In this document: positions 50,301-62,894 of the stretch, one piece after another
How the letters are laid out: each line of letters starts with the position of its first letter
Position numbering within the stretch: position 1 is the stretch's first letter
Source of the DNA: Dendrolimus kikuchii
Lineage: Eukaryota > Arthropoda > Insecta > Lepidoptera > Lasiocampidae
Direction of reading: 5' to 3'
Length of the DNA: 64,000 nucleotides
NCBI GenBank assembly: GCA_019925095.2
Contig: CM034392.1
Coordinates: 9,229,887-9,293,886 of the forward strand
Translations under genes and position numbers: made by a program
The notes under the pieces: generated by a model
Told to the model about the DNA's origin: nothing
Seen by the model: only the letters and a program-made list of their open reading frames with translations
The model's database searches: none

Positions 50301-52600
50301 CTATTTGAATCTGATATATATACTCCAGGGGTCCAATTCTGCTATTACTGTTACTACCTCGTAAAAATCACCGGACACTATCGTCTCAGGTTTACCTGAT
50401 TTTGGCATTCTGTTGAATCCAATGGCGTGCCCGTGGCACGACACTCTTTCATTATAAATATAAATAAAAGACAATTAGCGTTTTTTTTTAAATATGGCTA
50501 GCTTTTCAACATTAATTTCGGGTCATGCCATTTCTGCTAATGGTAATACAATTTTTTTCTCTACTATTATTTCGCGGCCACGGTAGCTAGAAGATATTGT
50601 GGATGTTGCGTAGTATTTTGAATATTTTCGCAACGCCAGGATACGGAAATGACGGAAATTGGGTCCCAGCTTTAAAAAAATACCAAACCTATCTAGAATA
50701 GACTTTAATTATCTTATCTGTTATAAAAGTTGCTTGTTAGCTTATATTGAAAAAAGACCTACTATTTTATTTTTAAATTATTGCCGTCTAAGTAACCAGT
50801 CTTAACGGACCCATACAAGATCCTGCATTGCAGTCCTGCAGTGGGCGTAGTTTGCAGAACTCAAGAGGCATTCTGTTCGGTTTTGCCGGACGCAATGCAG
50901 GCTGCAACAACATTCGCGGTACTGCATTGCGCGATGGACTGCAATACCCTTTACTGTAAGTTCTAAGTTTATATTTAAATTTGGAATGGTCAAATTCAAT
51001 TCCAAACCCAAAGGGTATTTATAAAAACCATACGCGAATGACTGGACATTTGGAAAGCAATGTTACAAATTACTGCCCAGTTACAAATAACTAAACAGTC
51101 TTAGAATTAGTTCTGAATTTAAAACTAAATTTGGAACGGTCAAAGTCAATTCCGGAACCAAAAGGCATATTCCAATCACGTGAGTGACGCACCACTCACG
51201 ACTGTCACCGGCGAGATAAACAAACAGCCTTACAACGTGTACGTGTACATGAATTTGTTAACCGGCATCGAAGTGCCAGGATCGATGTATCCGCGTCTGC
51301 GTGTTAGAATCATAACCACGTGGCTTTCAACAGATGGCGGTAGCTGTTACTGCGCATGCCCCATATTATTGACCGCGCACACACTCAAGTCATCCGACGC
51401 ACACTAACACATCCTGATATAAATCATAATGTTTGTCGGTTCGTACGGCTTCAAATTACCTTCGCGGTGCGTAATGACGCAAGTAGTATTCCATATTTAA
51501 AAACTAACTCTTTTCATAGAACATAGAGTTTAAATTTGAATGTTTATTGTTTTAAACTACAGAAGTGATCAAGCGGGCCTAATGTTTCCGATACGAGCCG
51601 CATACGTCAATTACCTTCGTTCTTATATCGGACCACTGCGAGTTAGTCGATGTTAAGTGATGCAGGGAATTATAAATAATTAACTATTCAAAGTGGATAC
51701 AACTGGTCTATCAATTCAATGATGATCATGAGAATAAATTAATCTTTAACAACTCGTTAAGGCTATGCATATCTTAAACTTGTTTTATTAGGAAATGATT
51801 CTTAGTCAACATTTAATTACGATTATTTTGAAGTTTTCTAGAAATAAGCTTTTTTAAAAAGGTTTTTATATACAAGCTTTTGAGATCCTGGATATCATGT
51901 AGCAGCAGAGTGCTAGCCAAGACAAGTAAAACAAGCCCAAACACGACGGGTCTATCTTCTTTAGTACAGGAGTTCCTATGGCCACCTTCCAACTTCATCA
52001 TCAGATCAGCTCCATGGTACCATATTATTGCATTGTCACGCGATATACATATTCGTGCAAAATTTCAGCTCAATCGGAATCAGGGAAGTTGGTCAAATTT
52101 AACTTGCAAGATTCCACCCGAACATACATACATAGGTACATCCATTGTGCAAGTTAAATAAAAGCTAGTAATATGCAAAATATTTCAAATCATTCTCATG
52201 TAGCCCCTGATCTGAGAGTCTGATCTTCATTTTAGCTCAGTACTAAATGCCGCTCTTTATGAGTAAATTTACAAACATATAATCCGTGGCCCTGGTACCG
52301 CATAAGTAAAAAGGCCACGTTGAAATAAAAGTAAAGAAATAACGCAAAAATAAAATCTACAAAATGCGTTCGAGTCCACGCATAATACAAAATTCTCTGG
52401 AAGCGATAGATAGTTAACTCTTTATTATATATACACCGATATAAGATAAACCTTCAAACTAAACCCCGTAATATTATATAATGTTTATAGACTCGTTAAC
52501 AGAGAAGTTAAAAAGTGTTTTTCAAAATAGCATTCCGAATGCGATTATGAATAACATCTTTCTTAACGACCCCATAAATATCATATAAGTAACAAAACAG
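50300..52600. other. Mostly anonymous stretch
   Basis: No supported gene. 50,805-50,955 is a GC-richer segment with several TGCATTGC/GCAATGCA motifs. 52,025-52,165 resembles a common lepidopteran repeat (AAATTTCAGCTCAATCGG, GCAAGTTAAATAAAAGCTAG). The overlapping frames at 51,813-52,161 on opposite strands are not supported. Confidence 0.4.
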
Positions 52601-52735
52601 TTATGGTCTTATTCATACTAAGATAAAGTAAGCTTTTAGTCTTCTTTACGGTTCATAAAGAAGCATACGATATATATATACTCATAGTATACGATATACT
52701 CTAACTCAATATTAAAAAGACCGTTAAACTACATC
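52600..52735. repeat. Palindromic MITE-like element, diverged relative of 23,085
   Basis: Reverse-complement relative of the 23,064-23,162 hairpin, sharing CTCTAACTCAATAT, AAGACCGTTAAACT and a palindromic CTTCTTTACGG...AAAGAAGC core, with an AT-dinucleotide tract expanded inside. Confidence 0.45.
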
Positions 52736-52739
52736 TAGT

Positions 52740-53640
52740 TATGCAAAAGGCGCGGTCTTATTGTTAAGAAGCGATCTCTTCCATACAACGTCCGTCAGGA
52801 ATAAATTGTATTGATAATGGCGATGGTCGTGTACTTGAATAAATAGTACAATTACTTTATAATATATATATATATATAAGCCTTTTTTGTCACTTCTCTT
52901 TTGGGGACACGCTAATTTTCTAAAATTGTAAGTCCATAATGTTGTTGTGTCATTTTTTCAGATTTTATGGCAATTTGTCGATATTTTAGAAATTTCCTTT
53001 AAGGGCACAGCGTGCCCTCACAAAAAAGCCCTGTATATTATATATAAGCAAGTGATTTCCCTTAGAAAATTGCAAATAAGTTTTGAAGGAGTCAATTGAG
53101 CCAAAAAAATTAAGAGACTTTTTTGTAGAGCATTTGATTTCCCATAAGAATTGATTATCGATTTTTTTCCGGCTACTGACTTTTACATGAATTGCAAAAT
53201 TCCAAAATTAAAAGATCAAATTGTAAAAGTATACCAATATTTAAGACATGATTGTAAGAAAACGTTTCATCTGATGGAAGATTTTAATTAAATATTTTTT
53301 GTAGAGCATTCAATTTCGTTCATAAAATGTGTCGGAGATAATCTCGTTTTTAACTCAATGCTTTGAGAGTTCTGAGACGAAAAGTCGCTCAGTAAAAAAA
53401 AAATTGCGATGATAGACCTCTTAATATTAACATTGTGGATTAAGTTCTCATAATAATCTTTTTTGGCATCCCAAATAATATTTTCAATACATAAAAATGA
53501 AATAAAAATAGTCGATTTCCTTAGCCAAGTCATATATATATAATTATGTACATATCTACAAATTAATACCATTGTTGATGGATAAGTAAAATATGTATTA
53601 TACTTATATACGTATTGTAAATGTATTATAAAAATAAAAT
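52740..53640. other. Anonymous AT-rich stretch
   Basis: An AT-dinucleotide tract at 52,861-52,877 and nothing else recognised. The 94-codon minus frame at 53,288-53,572 is AT-driven and unsupported. Confidence 0.4.
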
Positions 53641-54660
53641 GAAATTAAACGAAACGACATAAAATAGAGCTAAAGATTAGGCTAAAATACGTCTGAAATA
53701 AAGGTTAAATGGTGCTAAAACATATCTCATTTAGGGCTTAAATTGAGTTAAATGAAGACTGAAATAGAATTAAAATATGGCTAAAATAGAGTAGAGTTAT
53801 AGTAGATCAAGAAGAGGCACTGTAAGTAGGACTAAAATAGAGATAAGTAAAGTAAAATAGACATATAAAATTGAGCTAAAATGGAGCCAAAACTGAGCTA
53901 AAATAGACCTAAAACGGTGCTAAAATACAGCTAATATAATAGTAAAATATAGCTAAAACTAGCGCTGAAAAGGGGGATAAAAGGAAGCTTAAATGAGTCT
54001 AAAATAGTGCGAAAATAGAAACTAAAATAGATCAAAACCGGGGTATCATTAAATTAAAATAGGGTCAACGTAGGACAATAATAGTGCTAAAATATAGCTA
54101 AAAAGGGGACAGTCAGGCCGAAAGCCCACCTGATGGAAAATGGTTACCATCGCCTATAACAAATGGCAACACCAAAGGTGCCTCAGATGCGCTACTGCTC
54201 TCTACAGGGAGATTGGGAACCTCGCCACTAATAGCGGAACACTTGGTGGAACACAACTCTTAAGGTGTTATGACGGCATAACCTAGACCAGAGGTGGTAG
54301 CCATTCAGAGGGGCAAATAGATACCGCCTGGCTTTTGGTTGTTTTGTTGCCTCTTACGACAGGCCGCCCGGCTGCAGGAAATTGTATTCTTTCTCCGTTC
54401 CGGCACTGGTGAAAATACGGCTAAAATATGGCCATCCTAGCTTTCTTAGGTTTAACAGGTTTATACAGGGCTCAAATAGAGCTAAAATAGGGATAAAATG
54501 GCGGTCAAATAGCGTAGACGTAGATCTAAAATAAGGCCAAAGAGAGCTAAACGAGGTGTATAATAGAACTATGATGGAGTTAAAATGGGGATAAAGTAGA
54601 GCTATGATGGGGCTATTGTCATAGCGCCATACTAGGATAAACTAGAGATACACTAAAGCT
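53640..54660 (+). repeat. Degenerate minisatellite based on GCTAAAATAG(A/G)
   Basis: Dozens of imperfect units of roughly 10-25 bp around AGCTAAAATAGAG, GGCTAAAATA and GAGCTAAAATAGG, drifting in spacing and sequence. They continue on both sides of a retroposon A copy (54,106-54,410), so the array predates that insertion. There is no coding potential. The unit is unlike any repeat I recognise. Confidence 0.7.
54106..54410 (-). mobile_element. Retroposon A inside the minisatellite
   Basis: GGCCGAAAGCCCACCTGATGG to CTTTCTCCGTTCCGGCACTGG covers nearly the whole family sequence but is more diverged than the 4,061 copy. It also lacks the T-run at its left edge. GCTAAAATA units resume directly afterwards. 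Confidence 0.65.
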
Positions 54661-57510
54661 ACACTGAAGCCTCTAAAACCTAACGCAACTCGCCTTTCGT
54701 GTGACTACACGTTTCGCTCCAACTGTCTACTGAATTAAATGGCCTAAAGGAGTGATACAGTTCTTCTAAGCGAAAGAGATATATCTATTTTTTTTTGTGA
54801 GCCGATTCCACAGGTCTATTGTGTACTAGCGGTGAGTCCCTCACTCATATGGCACATAGTCAGAGGGCCTCGAGATTACGTAAGAGAGTTAGGCACTTGT
54901 GTTTTCGACATTCACAACTCACTTAGCCTCACTTTTTATGATGTACGATCTTCTCCACGGTGAACTTAAACGATTTGGAAATAGCACAATTAATACATTT
55001 CTTTTTGTTTATTTTAAAATAATGAGAGAGAGATAATGATGTACAAGAATATGACATGATTAGTATATTTCTTTCACACAGTAATCATGCGAACGAGATT
55101 AACTTATTCATTTCATTTTAAGTAACTCATAAGTAACTCACGAGATGAAATACATTTTGCCCTCATCCTCAAACCTAAAAGGTGAGTTATGAATCGCTCC
55201 TATGTCCGAGCGTTGAGTAAACTTGGTTAACTCTCCAGTTAAGGATAAATATGAGCTAGTTATCCGAAAAAGAGCTAATTAACCTAAAAAGCTTAGGTGG
55301 CAGCCCTCCACTCAATACAAGGCCACAACCTGTTTTGACAGTAAAGGTGGAGGATGTTGTAACTAGAAAAGATACTTTTTATTTTTCAAATAATGTTTCT
55401 TCATTATTAAATCATACATGAACTACATAGAATCTTAGAATATCTTAAAATATTTTTGTCATCAGTTTGCGCGCGCTGGAGTAGTTTTGGGCAATATCAT
55501 TTAAAATATGAAAGGCTTGATATTTGCAGCAAACCATCATAATTTGTCATTTCAATATAATTTTTTTATTTGAATTTATCATCGACGAGTTAGTTTAAAA
55601 AAAACCCCAAAGATTGTCTATGCGCCCTATAGGAAATTCTACAAACTTCACGGAATAAGAACACACGACACTCTAAATGCGTGACAAAAAGTTTTCGATA
55701 TTCGACAGCATTCCAAACTTTCCAAACGACGAATGCATAGAGAGCGGAGAACTTCATCGTACTTTATGGCGCTAGCGTGGCGGGGGAAAATTGCCGTCTA
55801 CAAAGTTTTACACAAAGTTTGAAATTTATAGCGCTGGAGGCACTTTGAAATACAAAGTTTGTTTAGTACCAACTTGCAGCTGTTATTATCTACTTTCAAA
55901 TAGAGAAGTTAAAGTTATGATGAGCGAAGTTGGAAAACAGTGTGCAATCGAATATTTATTACATGAATCTAAATACCAACAACCGTTTGGGCAGTTATTT
56001 TTTTGAATGATGTGTATATTATACACCATGGTGGTGAGACAACATTTTAGAAAATATGCACTTAGAGTTACCAGTGTCCGAAACCCATTAATCCATTTTG
56101 GATAAGCGCGGTAAACTGCAACAAGTTTATTTTTTATGTAAGTTTCCTCATTTTACTTTTGTTGTAATTATAATTTGCCTAAACTGACTTCAAATTCCCA
56201 AGATATTCCTCATGAAAAAAAAGGTTTTTAAAAAAACAACAAGTAAAAGATTATATCTAAATAAGTTTTTTCAGGGCTTGAATAATAAATATAACTTGTT
56301 GACCTTTAGTGAAAAAAAAAGTTGTTAACGGTAAACATGTATAATAAATAAAATAATTAATTGAGACATTTATTGATGTAGACTGACTTTAGCGACTCCT
56401 TTATTTATTACATAATAAATCTGGATTACTAATTATTAATCAGTTTAATTTACTTACTACTTGTAAATAAAATATTTTTTATTTGTTTTCCACAGATGCT
56501 CGGACGTGGCCGGTGACAAGTACTAGGGCAACATAAACAAAAGTAGCTTGTTCGTTGACACTGTTGAACTACTTCGACGAATGAATGGATTATTGCGTTC
56601 GAAACAATGCTACATATTTCTCATGTTCATTTACTTTTATTATTGTAGATAAAGTTGTATTTTAATAGAAGAATGATTTCTATACTTTTCAATTTTGTAT
56701 ATAAAAATTTAGCTGAATGTTACATTTAATAACAATATGAGAACTAACATTATGATATTTTGTTCCTGCTTGTACAATTACAAACTCACATTCTTACGTA
56801 ATATTTTACAAGTCGAAATTTAATATTAGAAAACTAGTTCTATTTCGGATGCCGAATAGTTTTCTTCATTCTATAATGTACACTTCAATTTACATCTTAT
56901 TTTAGTACTTATTTTTAGAATAAAAATATTTAATTCACGTTAAACTGTGAGTTTTAGTGTAACTGATCCTGAAAAAATGCCGCGAGAGCCTTATGATAAC
57001 TAAAATAGGAAACGCTCTAGTTTCAATTTGATTTATGAACTTCCAAACTTAAAAATGTTTTCAACTCTATCTTTATGAGCATAGTGTTTAAATGATTAAA
57101 TTCACGACATCACGCTTTTTCTTTCCCATCGAAAGAATTCACGACGGTCGCTTCAAAAAATTCACCACGAAATGTGGACCACAAGGATGCTGCACTGACG
57201 TCGACGATATAATTGTATTAAATATGCAGTACTTGAATAAAAAGAGATGAAAAAGACGGACAAATATGTTTGATGATTTACCATAGTTAGGAAATGATAT
57301 CAGAAAAAAAATAAGATACTATAAAAAGATATGAAGCGAAAAGTGCTTATCAGGATCTTAGCAAGTGGAGATCCATCGTCTCATTGTACCCTTATGGGAA
57401 ACAGGCCGTGATAGTAAGTACCTATGTAAGCTCATCAAGGCCGTATAAGCTCAGGAAATCCTTGCTCAATAAAATTCATTATGGCATAACATGAATATGT
57501 GGATTTTTTA
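54660..57510. other. Anonymous AT-rich stretch
   Basis: No gene supported. A 71-codon frame at 55,791-56,006 has a KVCLVPTCSCYY segment that faintly recalls the start of a THAP-type finger, but it lacks the later required residues. Nothing else recognised. Confidence 0.4.
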
Positions 57511-57514
57511 TGAA

Positions 57515-57795
57515 CTGCAATAATTTTACTTTTCTAATCCAACAAAATAGTGTTTATATTGCGTAAATAACAATTATCACTCTTGAAATTAACACTAATT
57601 GCGTTATAACTCACTTTGGTTAAGGCAATGAATAGCGATTCGTCGAAAACTTGATGCGCTGGCAATCGTTTCCCAAAAGAAGTTATTTTCCCCATCTAAT
57701 ATAGCCCCCTCGCCTCCATAGATGCAACGCTTCGCTAGAGTGACACTGACAACATGTCACTCTTGACAATGACATTTCAATGACTCGTCAACAAG
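57515..57795 (+). repeat. Unclassified dispersed repeat, copy 2
   Basis: Matches 3,595-3,870 in the same orientation. It is longer by a short segment (TTTGGTTAAGGCAATGAATA) in the middle. No frame. Confidence 0.6.
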
Positions 57796-57799
57796 TATG

Positions 57800-60700
57800 T
57801 ATGTAGAAAACCACAAATACCTACAAAGATACTAATATAAAATATACCTATAGAAGATTAGTCATACTGTGATGAACTTCTTGGAATCCTGTAGTAATAA
57901 AGAGGGGGAATCAGCGGGTGGGCGTAATGCCATTATTTAGATTTGGAGGCGTTAATTTATTATCCTACCATTTAGCTTTATTCGTATTTAATTTTGATTG
58001 CCTTAAAAAATTAGCGTACCTGCTTTCATGCCCACGCTGTGTAGGCGTGCTAAGACAATAGGTAACGTTTTCTTGAAAGCCAATAAAGGGGATTTTAAAA
58101 GCTACACTGATGATTATTACTTTATTATACCTACTACTTTCTTCTATTTTGGAATGAAGTTCTTTTTCACATATTTTTTTTATTGCAGGAGTTCAACAGA
58201 CAGGCAGACGGCCGACGTCATAAGAATGAACTAGCAGAAATCGTCACGTAAGGAAAAAGTGCTATACCCCTCCAGGCGACTTTTAATGTAAGGAACTTGG
58301 TTCCTGACGGGGGTCCCCAACCACATAAGTTTAGGTTTTTAATATTCAGATGGTTTATCTATTAACCTTACCTAATCTAACCAGTGCGATGTGTCCATGA
58401 ATATTCGAGTTTCAGAATTAGACTCATGTAACTTGCTACCTTAGCATTAGTCTGTCTTCCATTAGCGCCCAATAACGGTGTTCTTGCTTAATGAATCATA
58501 AACCAACCAAAATGATTCAATTTGGTTGAAACGTACAGTAATGAAAAGCCACGACGGTAGTCCATGACATTAAGTGATTCAAGTTTATCCTTATACGGAT
58601 CACTTGGTTGACTGATCTAGATTGAAAGACAAAAATGAACCGTCTAATATAAGCTTAACATTTCCAGAGCAGTTGAGATTTTCAATTTCAAATAATATTA
58701 CAGAATTTTTAATAAAATAATCCATAGCGTCACCCTTTACTTCCCGCCGAACACTTTCTGATGAGTAACAATAATAACATTTGTAATATTTTATAATATG
58801 TATATAGGAATTTTCCACAGACCCCGCAGCATCACACTAATTAATTTTACTTATTTTCGTATTTCATTTGTCCCGATAAAAAAATATAAAACGTGGGACA
58901 AAATACGATAATCAGTTCAATTCCCAATCATGATGAAAAAATATTCAAAAAAAAAGTCATTGCCCGTTTATCTTAGTATGGATTCATGATTTTACGATTC
59001 TATTAAACTTCATAATACCTTTTTCACAATAAAACCCTAAGTAAATTCTGTCGTTACCTTATCTTTCATACAATCCTAAGTAAAGACCTTGATAAGTCTC
59101 CGAAAGTCGTCTAATCCCGATCGTCAACATTTCCGAAAAGTTCCGAAACCGAGGCAAACAACGCCCGGAAACTTTTGACATCTGCCCTTTTCTCAGGCGC
59201 GTCAGGTCCCTAATCACATACAGTTTTATAAGGCACTATACACACGTACGCACTATTTCGACGCTAAAAGAAATTGTTGGTATTTATTTTTATATTTCAA
59301 AGTAATTCCGACTATTGTAAGTAAAAGGATTTTAAATTAAAAGCTTATAAACATGACTGATTGATTGTTATTAAGTAAGAATAAAAAGAAAATAGCAAAA
59401 AGGAAACCCACTTTAAACGTATCTGAATAAAAAGCAAAAAATAAATATTTTCTACAACATCTTGAAGTGTCTTACAGATGCTGAAAGCGGTGTCAAATTA
59501 CCGTTATAATGATAATAATCACTGTAGAAAAGTCAATCCGACGCCGAAACCGGCGTCCAAAGTTGACTGACGACTGACTTACTTTGCACATAGAGCATAA
59601 TCAAGGCATCCGCAACTCATTTTAATAAAGTGGTTATAGTCTGGCTAAGGAGCATGTAGAATAGTTTGTCTAATCAAGTGTCTATATTACTATAATACTA
59701 ATCAATCATTCAACCTTTATTTGCAAAAACATAGGTATGTGCATGAATAGGTAGTTTATAATATGTATAAAGTTTCCAGTATGTTATGTAATTCACATGA
59801 CGTGCAAATGGTTAGAATAACTAAATGTGTTAAAGCTACACTAATGCTTCCAAATAAGTTTCAGTAGGTATACATATCAGATATTAAAAAAAATAAGTTA
59901 AAAACACAAAAAAAATTAAGTATTAAATTTTAAAATTTCAATGTCATGATCTTATTTTATTGTATTATTATTAATATATTCGTTTACGCTATAGTAATTT
60001 ATTATTATTATTATTTATTAGCTATTAAGTAAAAATATGCACGATAGATCCGACACGTGTTAGTGCTGAAGAAAAACATCGAGGAGAACCTTGCACGTAC
60101 AAATTACAGATTAGACACGCCTTAGACAAGCTTAAAGGATATACCACCCATTTCACTAAAATGGAAAGATCCAATAGTGCTATGTTTATGATCTTAATAT
60201 CAACAAATAATAAATGTAGCCACGTTTGTACGGGACCTTATCGTTAGCTACGGCACAAAGTATGCGGTAATTGGAAAGAGATGGCATTAGTTAACTTCTG
60301 AGGCCAAAGAAGGACAGAAACACCGGAACATTACACAAGCCCGTTTCGGTCGACGGGTCCCAAACAAAATGAATGACCGAGTTGAGGATTAAAAATGCGG
60401 CGTAACATCGCCATGAATGGGGAGAGTAAAAAGCTGTAATCGCGTAATTCGAGCCTCAACAACGAATGTAAAGGAACGATAATGGGGTCGACTAGAAAAA
60501 GATATGCATCAAAATAATGCCCATAGATGTTCTACCTTACCCTTACATATTACTTGTATCGATAAACCCATGTCAGATTTTAACTAACAATAAAGCAATT
60601 GAATTGATAGTAAGATACATTTTGTTTGTGTTTGTAGTTTTATTAAGGAGGTAACTACTCAATTAATTTGTTTTATTTGAATTACAGGAGCCATTTTACA

Positions 60701-61975
60701 CGAGAAACCAATATCAATGACACAACAAGTCTATAACTATCTAATATAAAACGCCATCTTGAAGTTACATAATATTTGAACATAATCTCTTGCTTATTTT
60801 GTAAAACAAAATAGGTTTTTATTGCAAGTTAAACGGTTTCATTTAAAATAAAGATAATAATGACGTAGATAATGTACTAAAAGATAAAAATAATTAAGAA
60901 GCTCCTAGGTACCAGTCATTAGACCACTGTCCTCATCAATCTAGGACATAGATCAGATTCAAAAATAAAAAGGCTTTCATAAATTGTTGGGCTCAGATTG
61001 TAAAAAGATCTTTCATTTTATTGAGTTTATATTTTATATAATTGTAGTGGGCTTAGTTATTTTGAATTAATTAATCGTCTGGTGAGTTTTCATATTATTG
61101 ATTATGGTCATCGATAACTATTTTATTTGTGACCTTATTTTTAAGATTTCTCGTCTACCGTATAGAATTTAGAGCTGATGTTTTCCATTTGGTAATAGAA
61201 ACATATCTTTTTTTTTAAGTCATATCTCAACTCATTACGTTTCCTTGGCCCAGAAGGCACCGTCTCCTTTAAATAATAAGACATTGATGAAAGATTCAAT
61301 TGAGATTTTCTATAAAAACAAAAACGGGCTAGGGGCGCCAATTATGATTGCAGAATGTGTTACGTTTCCCTTACCGTGCGATTGTCATTCCTTAGTATTC
61401 TTCTTTAATGGTTAAACGTAGGGGAAGCAGGGGAAATGCCGTTCAGTTAGAAAAACCTTTTACATTTATTTTATAATAACTGTATGTTAGAAAGTGGATA
61501 AGATAATACAACTGTTAATTTATTCAGTAATAGTAAGGCCCACTTCACCCCCTATTCCACTTTTCCTATCCCATCCCCATTCCATTCCCCTATCCCAGTG
61601 GTCAGAAAACTGCTACTCGCGAGCCGCACGCGGCTCTTTCAAGGAACGTTTAGTGCCGACACAGGATTTTATTTATTAACTTAATTTGTACACGTCGAGT
61701 AAACATTGTTGAAACGCAAGCCTTCAGAAAATCATATATTTTTAGAAAACAACAATAGCACATATAGTCGCTAGCAAGCGTGTATCATTATCTCAGTCAA
61801 ATCTGTACCCGCTGATATTATTTAAAAAAAAGCTTAAGTTTGTATTATTTATATTTTGTATTATGTATATTTGGCTGTTTTGGATGACGAGTTTTCCAAC
61901 CATTATTCTATCCATTTCTCAATCCTCCCCCCAATCCTCTTGTCTGATCCTCTATTCCCATCCCCTTTATTGTAT
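57800..61975. other. Mostly anonymous AT-rich stretch
   Basis: A 43-bp scrap of retroposon A (58,173-58,215, minus) and the small AACCAAAATGATTC/TTGGTTGA palindromic motif (58,490-58,615) are the only repeats seen. Frames such as 58,600-58,818 (-) and 61,141-61,341 (-) have no known motif. 61,545-61,610 is a pyrimidine-rich tract like those in LINE 3' regions. Confidence 0.4.
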
Positions 61976-61979
61976 CCCT

Positions 61980-62110
61980 CCTAACCCATTTCAAGGGCTA
62001 GCAACGCGTTGTCTTCGCCCCTGGTGTTGCAAACGTTTATAGGCGACGGTAAACGCTTCCCACTGGGTGGGGCGTCTGCTTGTTTGCCAGTTTGGCAATA
62101 ATAAAAAATC
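61980..62110 (+). mobile_element. LINE 3' tail
   Basis: CTAGCAACGCGTTGTCTTCG, CCCCTGGTGTTGCAAACG, TTTATAGGCGACGGTAAACG and GCAATAATAAAAAATC. This is a complete-looking 3' end with an A-rich tail, related to diverged tails at 7,195-7,365 and 27,590-27,690. Confidence 0.5.
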
Positions 62111-62279
62111 ACTGCTTTGACACGAAACGTATGAAATGCCTTAATAATCGGTAATTAACCAAAAAAAAGAAAGCCAGTCTTGGGCGCCCTTTCCCGACTA
62201 TGGGTAATACCGCTCATATAAAAGACTCTTAAAGCCAGGACCTAGGAGTATGAAAAAACCGAATGAAATATATTCGTCG

Positions 62280-62435
62280 TCAGCCATTTGCAGTCCACTG
62301 CTGGATGTAGGCATCTCCAAGACGGCGCCACTCATCCCTGTCCGATTTCCTCAGTCAGCGCCTACCGGCGCAATTATAGAATTAGCAAATATAATATTAG
62401 AATGAAATCTATACTAATATTATATTTGCTAAATA
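62280..62435. repeat. Old LINE-type repeat followed by a small hairpin
   Basis: CAGCCATTTGCAGTCCACTG and CTGGATGTAGGCATCTCCAA are a recognised lepidopteran repeat motif. At 62,383-62,431 TAGCAAATATAATATTAG faces its exact inverse across about 13 bases, a hairpin of 18-bp arms. Confidence 0.45.
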
Positions 62436-62756
62436 CAACAAATAATTATCTAAATTAATAGTAGTAACAATAAAAAAAAACCAAATAGTGAACTAGTAAA
62501 AACGTTCAACCGATTTTGTTAGCAGAAACACAAACAAACAGACGTACTTTTCTAACTCTTGCTGCTAAAGAATTTGTAATACTAGTTACTGTTTACTCTC
62601 GCATCATATCCTTCAGGCTATTACTTGTGTCCCGTAATTCAACGCACTGAGTTTGCGAAGTTATACTTACATGCGGCATTACCCAGTGAGCGTCATTGCC
62701 CCTGTTTCCCCTAAAGCTGCTGAGATAAGACTTTAATTCAAATATTTATTTGTCAG

Positions 62757-62892
62757 GTGGTATTTGTCCGTCTGGATGGCTACAGCTCCTGGTCTAGAGT
62801 ATGCCGCCATAGCAACCTTGAGTTTACATAACAACCGCTTTACATCAGGTGGGCCGTCTGCTTGTCTGCTGAACTCATGCAATAAAAAAAAA
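62757..62892 (+). mobile_element. Retroposon A with internal deletion
   Basis: GTCTGGATGGCTACAGCTCC to GCAACCTTGAGTT, then directly ACAACCGCTTTACATCAGG to CTCATGCAATAAAAAAAA. The middle of the element is missing, giving a ~135-bp deletion derivative. Confidence 0.6.
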
Positions 62893-62894
62893 AT

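Noticed and set aside
55791..56006. 71-codon frame with CLVPTC, considered as a THAP-type zinc finger
   Set aside because: The later Cys/His residues and the AVPTF-like element of the fold are absent, and there is no ATG start.
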